Source: Clostridium sp. DL-VIII
Lineage (GTDB): Bacteria > Bacillota > Clostridia > Clostridiales > Clostridiaceae
Length of the DNA: 64,000 nt
Direction of reading: 5' to 3'
NCBI RefSeq assembly: GCF_000230835.1
Contig: NZ_CM001240.1
Span: 3,016,779 to 3,080,778 of the forward strand
Shown: positions 6,037 to 14,565 of the stretch, in pieces
Numbering within the stretch: the stretch's first letter is position 1
Layout of the letters: every line of letters starts with the position of its first letter
Notes under the pieces: model-generated
Told to the model about the DNA's origin: nothing
The model's database searches: none
Seen by the model: only the letters and a program-made list of their open reading frames with translations
Translations under genes and position numbers: made by a program

Positions 6037-7314
6037 TTGGAGATAGATTATATGGATGTTTTGAATTCAATATCTCAAGGCATATTTTTTGTTTATATAA
6101 TAAGTTATTGTTTACGTGATAAAAAAATATTCAGTGATAAAAAAAAGATAGTATGCATGCTTTTATTATCATGTGGTGGTTACTTTATTCCTAACATATT
6201 TGGCAATTTTTCTATATGTGTGTTTGTTACACATATTTTTAGTATAGTTATAATAGTATTTTTTTTCAAAAACAAATATATTGAAGCATTAGTTGCATTT
6301 AATTTAATTTATTCAATTGGAGCAATTTGGATGCTTATATTTGGAGATAGTTTATATGAATTTTTAGAATGCATTATTTTTAAAAGACATATAGAGCTTT
6401 TAAGCATATTATTCGTTTATGTATGTCAACTGCTATTGTATTTAATATGTATTAAATACCCTAATAAGATAAGACAAATCTATAAAATTATGCAGGCTGA
6501 AAAGTTTACAATAAGTTGTATATTTATAATGAGTTTTACTCCAGATTTCTTACTTTCACTAGGCTCAATTGAATACAATGATGAAGCTTTAATATATCAG
6601 AATATAAAAATTGTAATTTTTATGGTATTTATTGGATTTAGTGCTGTGTACTTTGCAAAAATAAAGGAACGGGCTAATAAAATATTTCAATTGAATGAAA
6701 GTTTAGAAGCTAAAAATAGTGAATTGAAAAAAATAAAATGTGATTATGGAATACAAATGTCATCACTATATGAATTGTGCCTTAGAGAAAAGTATGAAGA
6801 TGTAGCTGGTTTATTAAAAAGTATTATAAATACACCTAATAGTTCTAAAACGGGTGAAAAGGGTCAGACCAAGGAATCTCTATTATCACTAGCAACTAAA
6901 CATGTTATGTGTGACGATATAAATATAATAATAGATGATAATGCAGATTTTAAATTAATAGCTATGTCAGAAATGGAGTTATATAGAATAATTGTAAACA
7001 TAGTTAATAATGCCATAAAGGCTATGAAAAATAGAGGTACATTAATAGCTAAGTCCTTTAGTATTAATGATAAAACAATTATTGAAATAGAGAATGATGG
7101 AGAGAAAATACCAGAAAAATATATTGATAAGATTTTCGAGGCCGGATTTACTACTAAGAATAATAGTGACAAAAATCACGGCTATGGATTAAATATAGTT
7201 AAAGAGTTAATAGAAAGTTATGGCGGTAATATATCTGTGGAGAGCAGTGAAGTTAGAACTAAATTTACTATTATTTTACCTATAAGGTCTGCAAAGAATA
7301 CATATATATGTTAA
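6037..7314 (+). CDS. AgrC-like GHKL sensor kinase lacking the phospho-acceptor His
   Basis: A 425-residue protein: six or so membrane helices in residues 1-205, a coiled linker (ANKIFQLNESLEAKNSELKKI), then a GHKL ATPase domain with N-box NIVNNAIKAM (about 320), G1-like ENDGEKIP and G2 NHGYGLNIVKEL (about 380). In GHKL kinases of the AgrC type the dimerisation helix carries R/K-H-D-Y; here the matching place reads K-C-D-Y (Cys235), followed by the usual LYELCLREKYEDVAGLLKSI. So ATP binding looks intact but the phospho-acceptor is missing. Start TTG 6037 is supported by AAGGGGG 6 bp ahead. It follows the AgrD-like gene; no response regulator is adjacent. It may act as a non-canonical receptor or a partner of another kinase. 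Confidence 0.85.
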   Translation: MEIDYMDVLNSISQGIFFVYIISYCLRDKKIFSDKKKIVCMLLLSCGGYFIPNIFGNFSICVFVTHIFSIVIIVFFFKNKYIEALVAFNLIYSIGAIWMLIFGDSLYEFLECIIFKRHIELLSILFVYVCQLLLYLICIKYPNKIRQIYKIMQAEKFTISCIFIMSFTPDFLLSLGSIEYNDEALIYQNIKIVIFMVFIGFSAVYFAKIKERANKIFQLNESLEAKNSELKKIKCDYGIQMSSLYELCLREKYEDVAGLLKSIINTPNSSKTGEKGQTKESLLSLATKHVMCDDINIIIDDNADFKLIAMSEMELYRIIVNIVNNAIKAMKNRGTLIAKSFSINDKTIIEIENDGEKIPEKYIDKIFEAGFTTKNNSDKNHGYGLNIVKELIESYGGNISVESSEVRTKFTIILPIRSAKNTYIC

Positions 7315-7391
7315 AGAAATGAATTCTAACTGTGGCATAAAATTTTTTGATAAGACAAGTTCCTATTAATATTACATTGATAGACATATAT

Positions 7392-7441
7392 AAATTTTAA
7401 CCGAGGTTTTAGAAATTTCCAGTAAGCCTCGGTTAAAATTT
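7392..7441. terminator. Bidirectional terminator between kinase and hemerythrin genes
   Basis: AAATTTTAACCGAGG (7392-7406) and CCTCGGTTAAAATTT (7427-7441) form a perfect 15-bp stem with a 20-nt loop and A/T tracts on both sides. It serves the two convergent genes. Confidence 0.9.
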
Positions 7442-7469
7442 TATATATCGAATAAAATAAATAAATATA

Positions 7470-7859
7470 TTATTTTCCTATAAGCTTGTCATTTTCAAAA
7501 ATATGTCCTGTTAACCAATCATTAAGAAATTGAAGTATACTAACTATATATTCATCTTGATTTTCATCTATTGTAGAAAGATCTATATCATTAAGCTTCT
7601 TTATGAATGCATCATGTTCAATTTTCTGGGTAAACATTCTCTTGTAGTTGATTTTTTTCATGTATTCTTCTTCAGCTGTAAAATGAAATGCAGTGTAATT
7701 TTGTAGCTCTTCTAATAATGTTACTATTTTATCATATTTATCGATTGTAAAATCATTTTTTAAGAGAGTATAAGTTCTATCAGCTATTTCGAAAAGAACT
7801 TTATGTTGTTCGTCAATAAAATTTATTCCTGTCTTGTATTCTTCTTTAAATTCATACAT
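7470..7859 (-). CDS. Bacteriohemerythrin with one substituted iron ligand
   Basis: A 129-residue hemerythrin-like four-helix protein that would bind O2 at a di-iron centre. Ligand positions visible are H19 (IDEQHKVLF), H59 and E63 (HFTAEEEYM), H82 (EHDAF), H119 and D124 (HIFEND). The family HxxxH pair reads Q78-x-x-x-H82, so the first His of that pair is Gln. The length and all other ligands are normal. In anaerobes these proteins are thought to sense or carry oxygen. The substitution could alter O2 affinity or be a clostridial subfamily trait. It is a single gene; the promoter would lie in the 270-bp AT-rich region at 7860-8133, which holds no other gene. Confidence 0.9.
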   Translation of the reverse strand: MYEFKEEYKTGINFIDEQHKVLFEIADRTYTLLKNDFTIDKYDKIVTLLEELQNYTAFHFTAEEEYMKKINYKRMFTQKIEHDAFIKKLNDIDLSTIDENQDEYIVSILQFLNDWLTGHIFENDKLIGK

Positions 7860-8133
7860 TAAAAATTACCTTCTTTCCCAAAATATAATAAGTATATAAT
7901 AATTATACAACTGATATTTTATAATTACTAGATTTAAACAATAATTTTTATTAATTAATAAAAGATTTTTACTTTTGGTACGAATATCTTAGAATTAGTA
8001 TAAGAAGAACAGATAAGGAAAAATATTTTTTACATCTGTAGAAGAATATGGTATCATAAGAAAGGTATTGCAAATAGAGAATTTAGGGTGAAATGATAGA
8101 GAAAATAACTATAGAAGGGGTACAGAATATTAT

Positions 8134-8754
8134 ATGGTCAAGGTAAAATATCCTGCTTTATATACTGATGATTTAGGATGTGAGCAGGCAGAGGTAGGTT
8201 TTTCTAAAGAGGGATTAGAGCTTAAAGTAAGAAATTGTATTTTTAAAAATGAGGAATTTAATTTTGATTTCTATACTGATAATACAGAAAATATTAAAGA
8301 TTTATTCAATTTCAAAGAAAATGAATTGATTGAATATTTTATAGATATTAAAATTCCATTATTGCTGACTTGTGATAATATTGAATATGTGAAAGAGTTT
8401 TTGCTTAGAATTGAGAGAAATAAAAATTATTATAGTAACTCGCTTTCGCTTTTGCTTAATAATAAATTGTATATGGTTGAAGGGTATAATTTACAAGAAT
8501 TAATTAAGAAGATGAAGAAGAAAATACCAGTAGGGTATGAGTTAGCGGATAACTTACATTCAGAATTAGAGTATAGAGTAGAATCTGACACTGAGGCGGT
8601 AAAAGATTTTTATTATTTGAAAAGTTTTAATGAAGGATTGAATGAGACTTCAAAGAAAGAGCGTTATTTTTTAAACGACGAATTTAAACGTAATTTTAGT
8701 AAATACCAAAGGATACCAGTAACATATATATCAAATGAATGCTATTCAAGTTAA
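8134..8754 (+). CDS. Hypothetical protein (possibly DUF6304)
   Basis: A 206-residue soluble acidic protein, starting at ATG 8134 after GAAGGGG. The N-terminus (VKYPALYTDDLGCEQAEVGFSKEGLELKVRNCIFKNEEFNFDFY) vaguely matches a family I recall as DUF6304, but this is weak. A central alternating segment (IPLLLTCDNIEYVKEFLLRIERN) and a Lys-rich loop (LIKKMKKKIP) follow. There is no signal peptide, membrane helix or catalytic signature. It stands alone, with a strong terminator 30 bp downstream. No function is proposed. Confidence 0.65.
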   Translation: MVKVKYPALYTDDLGCEQAEVGFSKEGLELKVRNCIFKNEEFNFDFYTDNTENIKDLFNFKENELIEYFIDIKIPLLLTCDNIEYVKEFLLRIERNKNYYSNSLSLLLNNKLYMVEGYNLQELIKKMKKKIPVGYELADNLHSELEYRVESDTEAVKDFYYLKSFNEGLNETSKKERYFLNDEFKRNFSKYQRIPVTYISNECYSS

Positions 8755-8783
8755 TATTATTTATAAATATTAATTTGAATAGA

Positions 8784-8826
8784 AAAGAGATAGCATATAT
8801 GAAAATGATATGTTATCTCTTTTTTG
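8784..8826 (+). terminator. Intrinsic terminator
   Basis: AAAGAGATAGCATAT pairs with ATATGTTATCTCTTT (one G-U), followed by a run of T residues (8820-8825). It ends the preceding plus-strand gene. Confidence 0.85.
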
Positions 8827-8908
8827 GGTTAATTTTGCAATTTATTAAAATCATGTTCAAACAATAGTATTGCCAATAATGGTATTATTAATTCAATATA
8901 TTTAAAAT

Positions 8909-10339
8909 TTATATTGCTTCATCTATTTGAAGACTTGATTTTGAACTCAATGAGGAATTTATTTCCGTCATAGAAACAGGATCAAGGATTTTTTCTAATT
9001 CATCTACAGTCAGTATTCCTTCCCTTAATACAAGTTCTTTAACGGAGTTTCCTGTGCTTAATGCTTTTTTGGCAATATCAGCTGATTTTTTATAACCTAT
9101 ATATGGACAAAGCGCTGTTACAATTCCTATGCTGCTATCCAAGAGTTCTTTACATCTAGTTTCGTTTGCAGTAATTCCTAAAACACAATTATCTATTAGA
9201 GTTGTAGTTGCATTTTGAAGAGTTTCTATAGATTCAAACAAATTATAGAACAGAACAGGTTCGAAAGCATTGAGCTCAAGCTGACCAGCTTCCGCAGCCA
9301 TTGTTATTGTGAAATCATTGCCTATGATATTAAAAGCAACCTGAGAAACTACTTCTAAAATAACAGGATTTACCTTGCCAGGCATAATGGATGATCCATT
9401 TTGCATAGGAGGCAAGTTGATTTCAGCAAATCCAGTCTTTGGTCCACTTGATAATAATCTTAAGTCATTTGCCATCTTAGAAAGATTCACAGCACATGTT
9501 TTTAAAGCAGCTGAAATATCAACAAAGCAGTCAAGGTTTTGTGTTGCATCAATTAAATCACTAGATTGAACTACATTAAAACCGCTTACTTTTCTAAGAG
9601 CAGGTATAATATTTTCTAGGTATTTTGAACTTACATTAATAGAAGTTCCAATGGCAGTACCACCGATATTTAAGACAAGCATTTCTTTTTGAGTTTCTTT
9701 TAAACGGTTTATATCACGCTTAATCATTGATGCAAAAGCATTAAAAGATTGTCCAAGTCTAATTGGAACAGCATCTTGCAGTTGAGTACGTCCCATTTTT
9801 ATAACATTATCAAATTCTAAAGATTTCAATTTAAGTGTATTATATAAACGTTGAAGTTCTGAAATTGTTTTTGGAAGCATTTTCAACACTGTAAGTTTTC
9901 CGGCGGTTGGAAAGACATCATTAGTGGACTGTGCCATATTAACATGATCATTTGGGTGTATTACAGAGTAATTGCCTTTTGTCTCACCAAGTAATTCAAT
10001 AGCTCGATTAGCAATGACTTCATTTGCATTCATATTAGCAGAAGTTCCAGCACCACCTTGAATTGGATCAACTATAAATTCTTCATGTAATTTTCCACAA
10101 ATAATTTCTTCACAAGCTTTTATTATAGCATTAGCAATAGTAGAAGTTAAAACTCCGGCATCTCTATTTGCTATAGCAGCAGCTTTTTTTATTTCAACAA
10201 GACTTATAATAAAGTCTCTATGCAATTTTTTATTTGTAATATGAAAATTATTAGTTGCTCTTAAAGAGTGAATGCCATAATAAGAATCAGCAGGTACGTT
10301 TATACTTCCTATAGAATCAGATTCTTTTCTTGTTCTCAT
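8909..10339 (-). CDS. aspA: Aspartate ammonia-lyase (aspartase)
   Basis: A 476-residue member of the aspartase/fumarase superfamily: RKESDSIGSINVPADSYYGIHSLRA at the N-terminus, GGAGTSANMNANEVIANRA near 95, the HPNDHVNMAQSTNDVFPTA segment and the signature GSSIMPGKVNPV near 313-324 that contains the catalytic Ser loop. Length and N-terminus favour aspartase over fumarase C. The reaction is L-aspartate to fumarate plus ammonia, feeding nitrogen and C4 metabolism. GTGAGGA precedes the ATG. An Lrp/AsnC regulator is transcribed divergently 688 bp away and may respond to amino acid supply; an asparaginase at 32.8 kb could supply aspartate. Confidence 0.92.
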   Translation of the reverse strand: MRTRKESDSIGSINVPADSYYGIHSLRATNNFHITNKKLHRDFIISLVEIKKAAAIANRDAGVLTSTIANAIIKACEEIICGKLHEEFIVDPIQGGAGTSANMNANEVIANRAIELLGETKGNYSVIHPNDHVNMAQSTNDVFPTAGKLTVLKMLPKTISELQRLYNTLKLKSLEFDNVIKMGRTQLQDAVPIRLGQSFNAFASMIKRDINRLKETQKEMLVLNIGGTAIGTSINVSSKYLENIIPALRKVSGFNVVQSSDLIDATQNLDCFVDISAALKTCAVNLSKMANDLRLLSSGPKTGFAEINLPPMQNGSSIMPGKVNPVILEVVSQVAFNIIGNDFTITMAAEAGQLELNAFEPVLFYNLFESIETLQNATTTLIDNCVLGITANETRCKELLDSSIGIVTALCPYIGYKKSADIAKKALSTGNSVKELVLREGILTVDELEKILDPVSMTEINSSLSSKSSLQIDEAI

Positions 10340-11027
10340 TTAAAAATCCTCACTTTCATTTTATATAATTCTTTTAAATTTAAAATATTAGATTTATTAT
10401 TTCGTTATTAATTCAAAGTTAAAGTAAAAATATTTTTCATTAATCTTCCTGAAATGAAGATTATCACTATTTCAAATCCATGTAAATATTAGAGGAGAAA
10501 TTGTGAATAAAAACTAAAAATGAGTATATTATACTTAATTAAATTTAATTACACATAAAAAATGCTTAATTTTATGAAGTGCAAACATTATGAGATGAAA
10601 ACGAATGAAATATGATAAAATATATTTAATGTTCGCATAACGCGAAAAAATTTAAGTTCTTGATAAGAAATTAAGAGTTATGCACCCAGAAATAGAAAGA
10701 TTTAATCAAATCGTAAACAAAAAAAGAAAAGTTATAAGAAGTAACAATTAAGAATATAAAAGGTGAGTTTATTTTTTTAATAGGCATAATAAAAAAAAAC
10801 TTGTAATTTTCAGTCTTACACTTTAAAATATTAATAGGACTTATCAATAGATTCAAAGGCCTACTTATCAAAGTAATGTGTATTAAATTATAGAAGAATA
10901 TATTTAAAATAAGTAATAAAATAGCGCAAAGAAGCGTATCAATACCTAATTAATGAATTTAGAGATTATTTGATATGTTTTTTATTATATAAATATAGAT
11001 GATTTTTTAGAAGCAGGGGTACTATAT
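10340..11027. other. Long intergenic region between aspA and the Lrp-type gene
   Basis: 688 bp, strongly AT-rich. It must hold both divergent promoters. A short palindrome, TTCGC-ATAAC-GCGAA (10633-10647), stands out by its GC content and may be a protein-binding site. A 66-codon frame on the minus strand (10671-10871) has no ribosome site and no family resemblance, so I do not call it a gene. I see no riboswitch. Confidence 0.5.
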
Positions 11028-11480
11028 ATGGACAAAATTGATTTTAAGATTATTGAACTTTTACAAGAAAATGCACGTTATCCATTAAAGCATTTGGCAG
11101 AGCAAGTGTTTTTATCAACACCGGCAGTATCAGCTCGTATTGAAAAACTAGAACAATCAGGAGTTATTACAGGATATTCTGCACATGTGGATCCTTTAAA
11201 ATTAGGATACAATATTAAGGCATTTATTAATTTGGAAATGACTCCAAAACAAAAACCAGAGTTTTATCCTTTTATAGCTAGCTGCCCAAATGTACTTGAA
11301 TGTAATTGTGTTACCGGTAAATATTCTATGTTAATAAAAGTTTCGTATCATACAACACTGGAATTAGATGCGTTTATTGGTGAACTGCAGAAGTTTGGAA
11401 ATACAGATACTCAAATAGTATTTTCTACAGCTGTAGAGCATAGAGGAATAGATGTATCATCAGAAGCAGAAAGCAAATAA
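11028..11480 (+). CDS. Lrp/AsnC-family transcriptional regulator
   Basis: A 150-residue Lrp/AsnC protein. The N-terminal HTH is DFKIIELLQENARYPLKHLAEQVFLSTPAVSARIEKLEQSGVI; the C-terminal half is the RAM ligand-binding domain, with NIKAFINLEM and CNCVTGKYSMLIKVSYHTTLELDAFIGEL. Such proteins form octamers or discs and switch amino acid genes on binding a small effector, usually an amino acid. AGCAGGGG lies before the ATG. It is divergent from aspA and monocistronic with its own terminator, so aspA and its own promoter are the obvious candidate targets. Confidence 0.92.
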   Translation: MDKIDFKIIELLQENARYPLKHLAEQVFLSTPAVSARIEKLEQSGVITGYSAHVDPLKLGYNIKAFINLEMTPKQKPEFYPFIASCPNVLECNCVTGKYSMLIKVSYHTTLELDAFIGELQKFGNTDTQIVFSTAVEHRGIDVSSEAESK

Positions 11481-11507
11481 GAGATCAAAAGATTAAGGAA
11501 TATTATT

Positions 11508-11557
11508 AAAATCGTTTTATAGCATGTAGAATCATACATGTTCTAGAACGGTTTTTT
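11508..11557 (+). terminator. Terminator of the Lrp-type gene
   Basis: AAAATCGTT..TATAGCATGTA (from 11508) pairs with TACATGTTCTAGAACGGTTTT (from 11535), with a small bulge, and is followed by a T tract to 11557. Confidence 0.8.
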
Positions 11558-11698
11558 CTTTATGAAATAAAATAAAGAATAACTTGGAAATTTATATCAT
11601 AAATTTATAATAGTATAAATAAATACTAATTAAACTTAATTTGAAAAATTAATATTTGAAGGGTGATATATCAAATAAGGTTGGAAGGAGGAAATATT

Positions 11699-11932
11699 GT
11701 GAATGATGAATATGAAGAAAAGCTAAACGAAAATAAGAACATAATATTAAGAAACATTGAGCAAGGAAAAAAAGCTGGGGTTAATAAAGTTTCAGCAGTA
11801 TTTGCTATAAATAAACGAGATGAAATTAGAAGAAGTATGATTACAGATTTAGCAACATGGCTAATAATTGATGGATATAAAGTTTCTCTTAAGGAAGGAG
11901 AATTAGAAATCTTGACAATAGAATGGGATTAA
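11699..11932 (+). CDS. Small hypothetical protein
   Basis: A 77-residue acidic protein. GTG 11699 is the likely start, since GGAAGGAGG (11683-11691) sits 7 bp ahead; an upstream in-frame ATG at 11663 has no good site. The N-terminal half is helical and charged (EEKLNENKNIILRNIEQGKK); the C-terminal half alternates beta and helix (KVSAVFAINKRDEIRRSMITDLATWLIIDGYKVSLKEGELEILTIEW). I do not recognise a family. It is a monocistronic unit with its own terminator, which supports it being a real gene. Confidence 0.6.
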   Translation: MNDEYEEKLNENKNIILRNIEQGKKAGVNKVSAVFAINKRDEIRRSMITDLATWLIIDGYKVSLKEGELEILTIEWD

Positions 11933-11970
11933 GGGATTAAAACATAAATTAATTCTTAATATAAGAAGTT

Positions 11971-12006
11971 TAAGCGGAATATTGGATGAAGGTATGCCGC
12001 TTATTT
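11971..12006 (+). terminator. Hairpin terminator
   Basis: AAGCGG (from 11972) pairs with CCGCTT (11997-12002), with a partly paired interior and a short T-rich tail. It ends the small hypothetical gene. Confidence 0.6.
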
Positions 12007-12168
12007 ATTGTGTTCAAGTATAATAATTCTAAAACTCATAGACTCAAAAGGAATTTTAGGTAAAATAGCGCATAAAGCTATTATTTATAATAATATTCTT
12101 AATATAGCGAGAACTCCAAAAATAATACGAACGTAAAGAAAAAAATGTTACAAAATGTTCAGTGAAAA

Positions 12169-12197
12169 TTGACAAAAGGTAATATAAATTATAGAAT
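12169..12197 (+). promoter_or_regulatory. Sigma-A-type promoter of the UPF0237/UPF0210 leader
   Basis: Consensus -35 TTGACA (12169-12174), 17-bp spacer, -10 TAGAAT (12192-12197). The predicted start is near 12204, only about 20 nt before a strong hairpin and T tract, and about 175 nt before the ACT-domain gene. Confidence 0.7.
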
Positions 12198-12223
12198 AAA
12201 GGTAATAATAATGATGCTTTTAG

Positions 12224-12260
12224 ATATTATCCAATTCAATATGAATTGGATAATATTTTT
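12224..12260 (+). terminator. Leader terminator / possible attenuator
   Basis: ATATTATCCAATTCA (12224-12238) and TGAATTGGATAATAT (12242-12256) form a perfect 15-bp stem with a 3-nt loop, followed by TTTT. No gene lies between the promoter at 12169 and this hairpin, so it either attenuates the downstream operon or ends a short RNA of about 55 nt. Confidence 0.75.
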
Positions 12261-12379
12261 AGGAATATTAAAGAAAATTGTAAAACAATGATGCATGAGC
12301 TAACATGCTGAATTATAATTAACTGAAATATGACTGAATAAGTATCTTAAAAATAAACTTAGAAATGGAGTCGATAAGC

Positions 12380-12649
12380 ATGAAAGCAATATTAACAGTA
12401 ATTGGGCAAGATAAAGTCGGGATTATAGCTGGGGTTAGCCAAAAGTTGTTAGAATATAACATCAATATACTAGATGTTAATCAAACAATAATGCAGGGCT
12501 TTTTTACTATGATGATGATATTAGATTGCAAAGACATGAAAGGGAATTTTGAAGAAGTTCGCGCAGGACTTACAACTGAGGGCGAAAGACTTGGGGTGGA
12601 TGTTAAGATTCAAAGAGAAGAAATATTTAAATCAATGCATTCACTATAA
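12380..12649 (+). CDS. ACT-domain protein, UPF0237 family
   Basis: An 89-residue single ACT domain (KAILTVIGQDKVGIIAGVSQKLLEYNINILDVNQTIMQGFFTMMMILD), which typically binds amino acids. The ATG at 12365 overlaps GGAG (12367-12370), so ATG 12380 is chosen, giving the standard family start MKAILTVIGQDK. UPF0237 proteins are almost always encoded beside UPF0210 proteins, as here (13 bp apart), and the pair is presumed to work together, the ACT protein perhaps as a sensor subunit. The biochemical role of the pair is not established, to my knowledge. Confidence 0.92.
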   Translation: MKAILTVIGQDKVGIIAGVSQKLLEYNINILDVNQTIMQGFFTMMMILDCKDMKGNFEEVRAGLTTEGERLGVDVKIQREEIFKSMHSL

Positions 12650-12662
12650 TTAGGAGGGGCTT

Positions 12663-14018
12663 ATGAATACTAATAATATACTTGAAACTATAAAGATGAT
12701 TGAAGAAGAAAAACTTGATGTAAGAACGATAACAATGGGGATTTCGTTACTTGATTGTATAGATCCAGATGGAAACAAAGCTAGAACTAAAATATATGAT
12801 AAGATTACAAAGTCAGCAGAACGCTTGGTTGAAGTTGGTAGGCAAATTGAAACTGAATTTGGAATTCCAATAGTAAATAAAAGAGTTTCAATAACTCCAA
12901 TGTCAATAATAGCAGGGGCTACAGATGAAACTGATTATGTTGAATTTGCAAGAACTTTAGACAGAGCAGCTGAAACTTTAGGAATTGATTTCTTAGGAGG
13001 ATTTTCAGCTTTAGTTCAAAAGGGATGCACTAAAGGGGATAAGATTTTAATAAAATCAATTCCAGAAGCTTTAGCTGTAACAAAGAAAGTTTGTGCATCA
13101 GTTAATGTTGGATGTACTAAATCAGGAATAAATATGAATGCAGTAAGGGATATGGCAGAAGTTATAAAGAGAACTGCTGAACTTACTAAGGATACAAAAG
13201 GCTTTGGATGTGCTAAGCTTGTTGTATTTGCAAATGCAGTTGAAGATAATCCATTTATGGCAGGAGCTTTCCATGGTGTTGGAGAAGCTGAAAGAATTAT
13301 AAATGTTGGAGTGAGCGGACCTGGAGTTGTAAAGAGAGCCCTTGAAAAGGTTCGAGGAGAATCTTTTGATATTGTTGCTGAAACTATTAAGCAAACTGCA
13401 TTTAAAGTCACAAGAATGGGTGAATTGGTTGCAAATGAAGCATCAAAGAGATTAGGCGTACCTTTTGGTATAGTTGATTTATCTTTAGCACCAACTCCGG
13501 CTGTTGGTGATTCAGTTGCTGAAATTTTAGAAGAGATAGGTCTTGAACAGGTTGGAACTCATGGTACAATTGCAGCACTTGCAATGCTTAATGATGCAGT
13601 TAAAAAAGGTGGAGTTATGGCTTGTAGTCATGTAGGTGGCTTGAGCGGAGCTTTCATACCGGTATCGGAAGATGCAGGAATGATAGATGCAGTAATAAGT
13701 GGATCATTAAACTTAGAAAAACTAGAAGGTATGACCTGCGTGTGCTCAGTTGGTCTTGATATGATAGCAATCCCAGGAGATACGCCTGCATCAACAATAG
13801 CAGGTATGATTGCTGATGAAGCAGCAATTGGAGTTATCAATAATAAAACTACAGCTGTTAGAATTATACCAGCTCCAGGATGTAAGGTAGGCGATATGGT
13901 TGAATTTGGTGGACTTTTAGGTAGAGCACCTGTGATGAAGGTAAATGGAAAAACATCAGAATTATTCGCAAATAGAGGCGGAAGAATCCCAGCGCCTATA
14001 CATTCATTTAAAAATTAA
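12663..14018 (+). CDS. UPF0210 (DUF711, PFL-like fold) protein
   Basis: A 451-residue protein of normal family length. The family is recognised by the N-terminus ([19 protein letters not shown]), [22 protein letters not shown] in the middle, [16 protein letters not shown], and a Gly-rich C-terminus ending [17 protein letters not shown]. The fold is described as pyruvate formate-lyase-like, but there is no glycyl-radical motif and no known reaction. AGGAGGGG precedes the ATG. It follows the ACT-domain gene at once in a two-gene operon, closed by a hairpin terminator. The unusual upstream leader suggests that expression of the pair is regulated after initiation. Confidence 0.92.
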   Translation: MNTNNILETIKMIEEEKLDVRTITMGISLLDCIDPDGNKARTKIYDKITKSAERLVEVGRQIETEFGIPIVNKRVSITPMSIIAGATDETDYVEFARTLDRAAETLGIDFLGGFSALVQKGCTKGDKILIKSIPEALAVTKKVCASVNVGCTKSGINMNAVRDMAEVIKRTAELTKDTKGFGCAKLVVFANAVEDNPFMAGAFHGVGEAERIINVGVSGPGVVKRALEKVRGESFDIVAETIKQTAFKVTRMGELVANEASKRLGVPFGIVDLSLAPTPAVGDSVAEILEEIGLEQVGTHGTIAALAMLNDAVKKGGVMACSHVGGLSGAFIPVSEDAGMIDAVISGSLNLEKLEGMTCVCSVGLDMIAIPGDTPASTIAGMIADEAAIGVINNKTTAVRIIPAPGCKVGDMVEFGGLLGRAPVMKVNGKTSELFANRGGRIPAPIHSFKN

Positions 14019-14057
14019 TTACAGATTAACAAATATAACTAGAATAATTAAATGGCT

Positions 14058-14103
14058 AAAAGCACATGAAAAATTTAATCTATAAATTTTTCGTGTGCTT
14101 TTG
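14058..14103 (+). terminator. Terminator of the UPF0237/UPF0210 operon
   Basis: AAAAGCACATGAAAAATTTA pairs with TAAATTTTTCGTGTGCTTTT over about 20 bp with one G-U and a short loop; the distal arm ends in T residues. Confidence 0.85.
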
Positions 14104-14228
14104 TTACTGTTCTGTATTTTTAGTTGCTAGAAAGAGTTATATATGAATTGAGCCTTATTTGTTGGATTTTATGACATAATAAGTATATTCATTAATTAAA
14201 ATAAATATGATTAATAAATTAAAAATTA

Positions 14229-14270
14229 AGACCTAAAAGACATTATTAAAGTATCTCTTAGGTCTATTTT
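14229..14270. terminator. Bidirectional hairpin, likely terminator of the His-rich peptide gene
   Basis: AGACCTAAAAGA (14229-14240) and TCTCTTAGGTCT (14253-14264) pair with one mismatch; a T-rich tract follows and an A-rich tract precedes, so it can stop transcription from either side. The 14104-14376 region holds nothing else I can name. Confidence 0.65.
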
Positions 14271-14376
14271 TATATCATATCTATTGTTAATCTTGGCAAA
14301 AAGATATTGATAGGGATTTCATCTTTTGTATCTTAACAATTTTGAATAATTTTAAGAATTAGGCATCATTTATTTT

Positions 14377-14565
14377 CTACAATAAGAATAATAAAGGTAA
14401 TAAGAAATCCCAATTGTTATAATATCCATAATAATTTGGGAATCCATAATTTCCGTATCCATTGAAGTTACCATAACCGTAGTTTCCATAGTTTCCATAT
14501 CCATAGTTAGGAGTTTGGCAGCAGCATTCATGATGGTGATGGTGGTGCTTACAACAATTACTCAT
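14377..14565 (-). CDS. His6- and Cys-containing, Gly/Tyr/Asn-rich small protein (coat-like)
   Basis: A 62-residue protein of very biased composition: CCKHHHHHHECCCQ in the first 17 residues, then repeated YGYGN/NYGNYGYGN units, and a hydrophobic tail (WDFLLPLLFLL). AAAGGAG precedes the ATG, and the frame is uninterrupted, so it is a real gene. Gly-Tyr-rich small proteins with Cys/His clusters occur among spore coat or crust proteins, where Tyr cross-linking and metal binding matter; the hydrophobic end could anchor it. That role is inference. Six consecutive His with five Cys nearby would bind Zn, Ni or Cu well. Confidence 0.75.
   Translation of the reverse strand: MSNCCKHHHHHHECCCQTPNYGYGNYGNYGYGNFNGYGNYGFPNYYGYYNNWDFLLPLLFLL

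Noticed and set aside
10671..10871. Small minus-strand frame of 66 codons in the aspA-lrp gap
   Set aside because: No ribosome site, biased to Phe/Ile/Lys/Ser as expected for random AT-rich DNA, no recognisable motif.
13016..13411. Minus-strand open frame of 131 codons inside the UPF0210 gene
   Set aside because: It is the antisense shadow of a well-supported gene, without a ribosome site or family resemblance.
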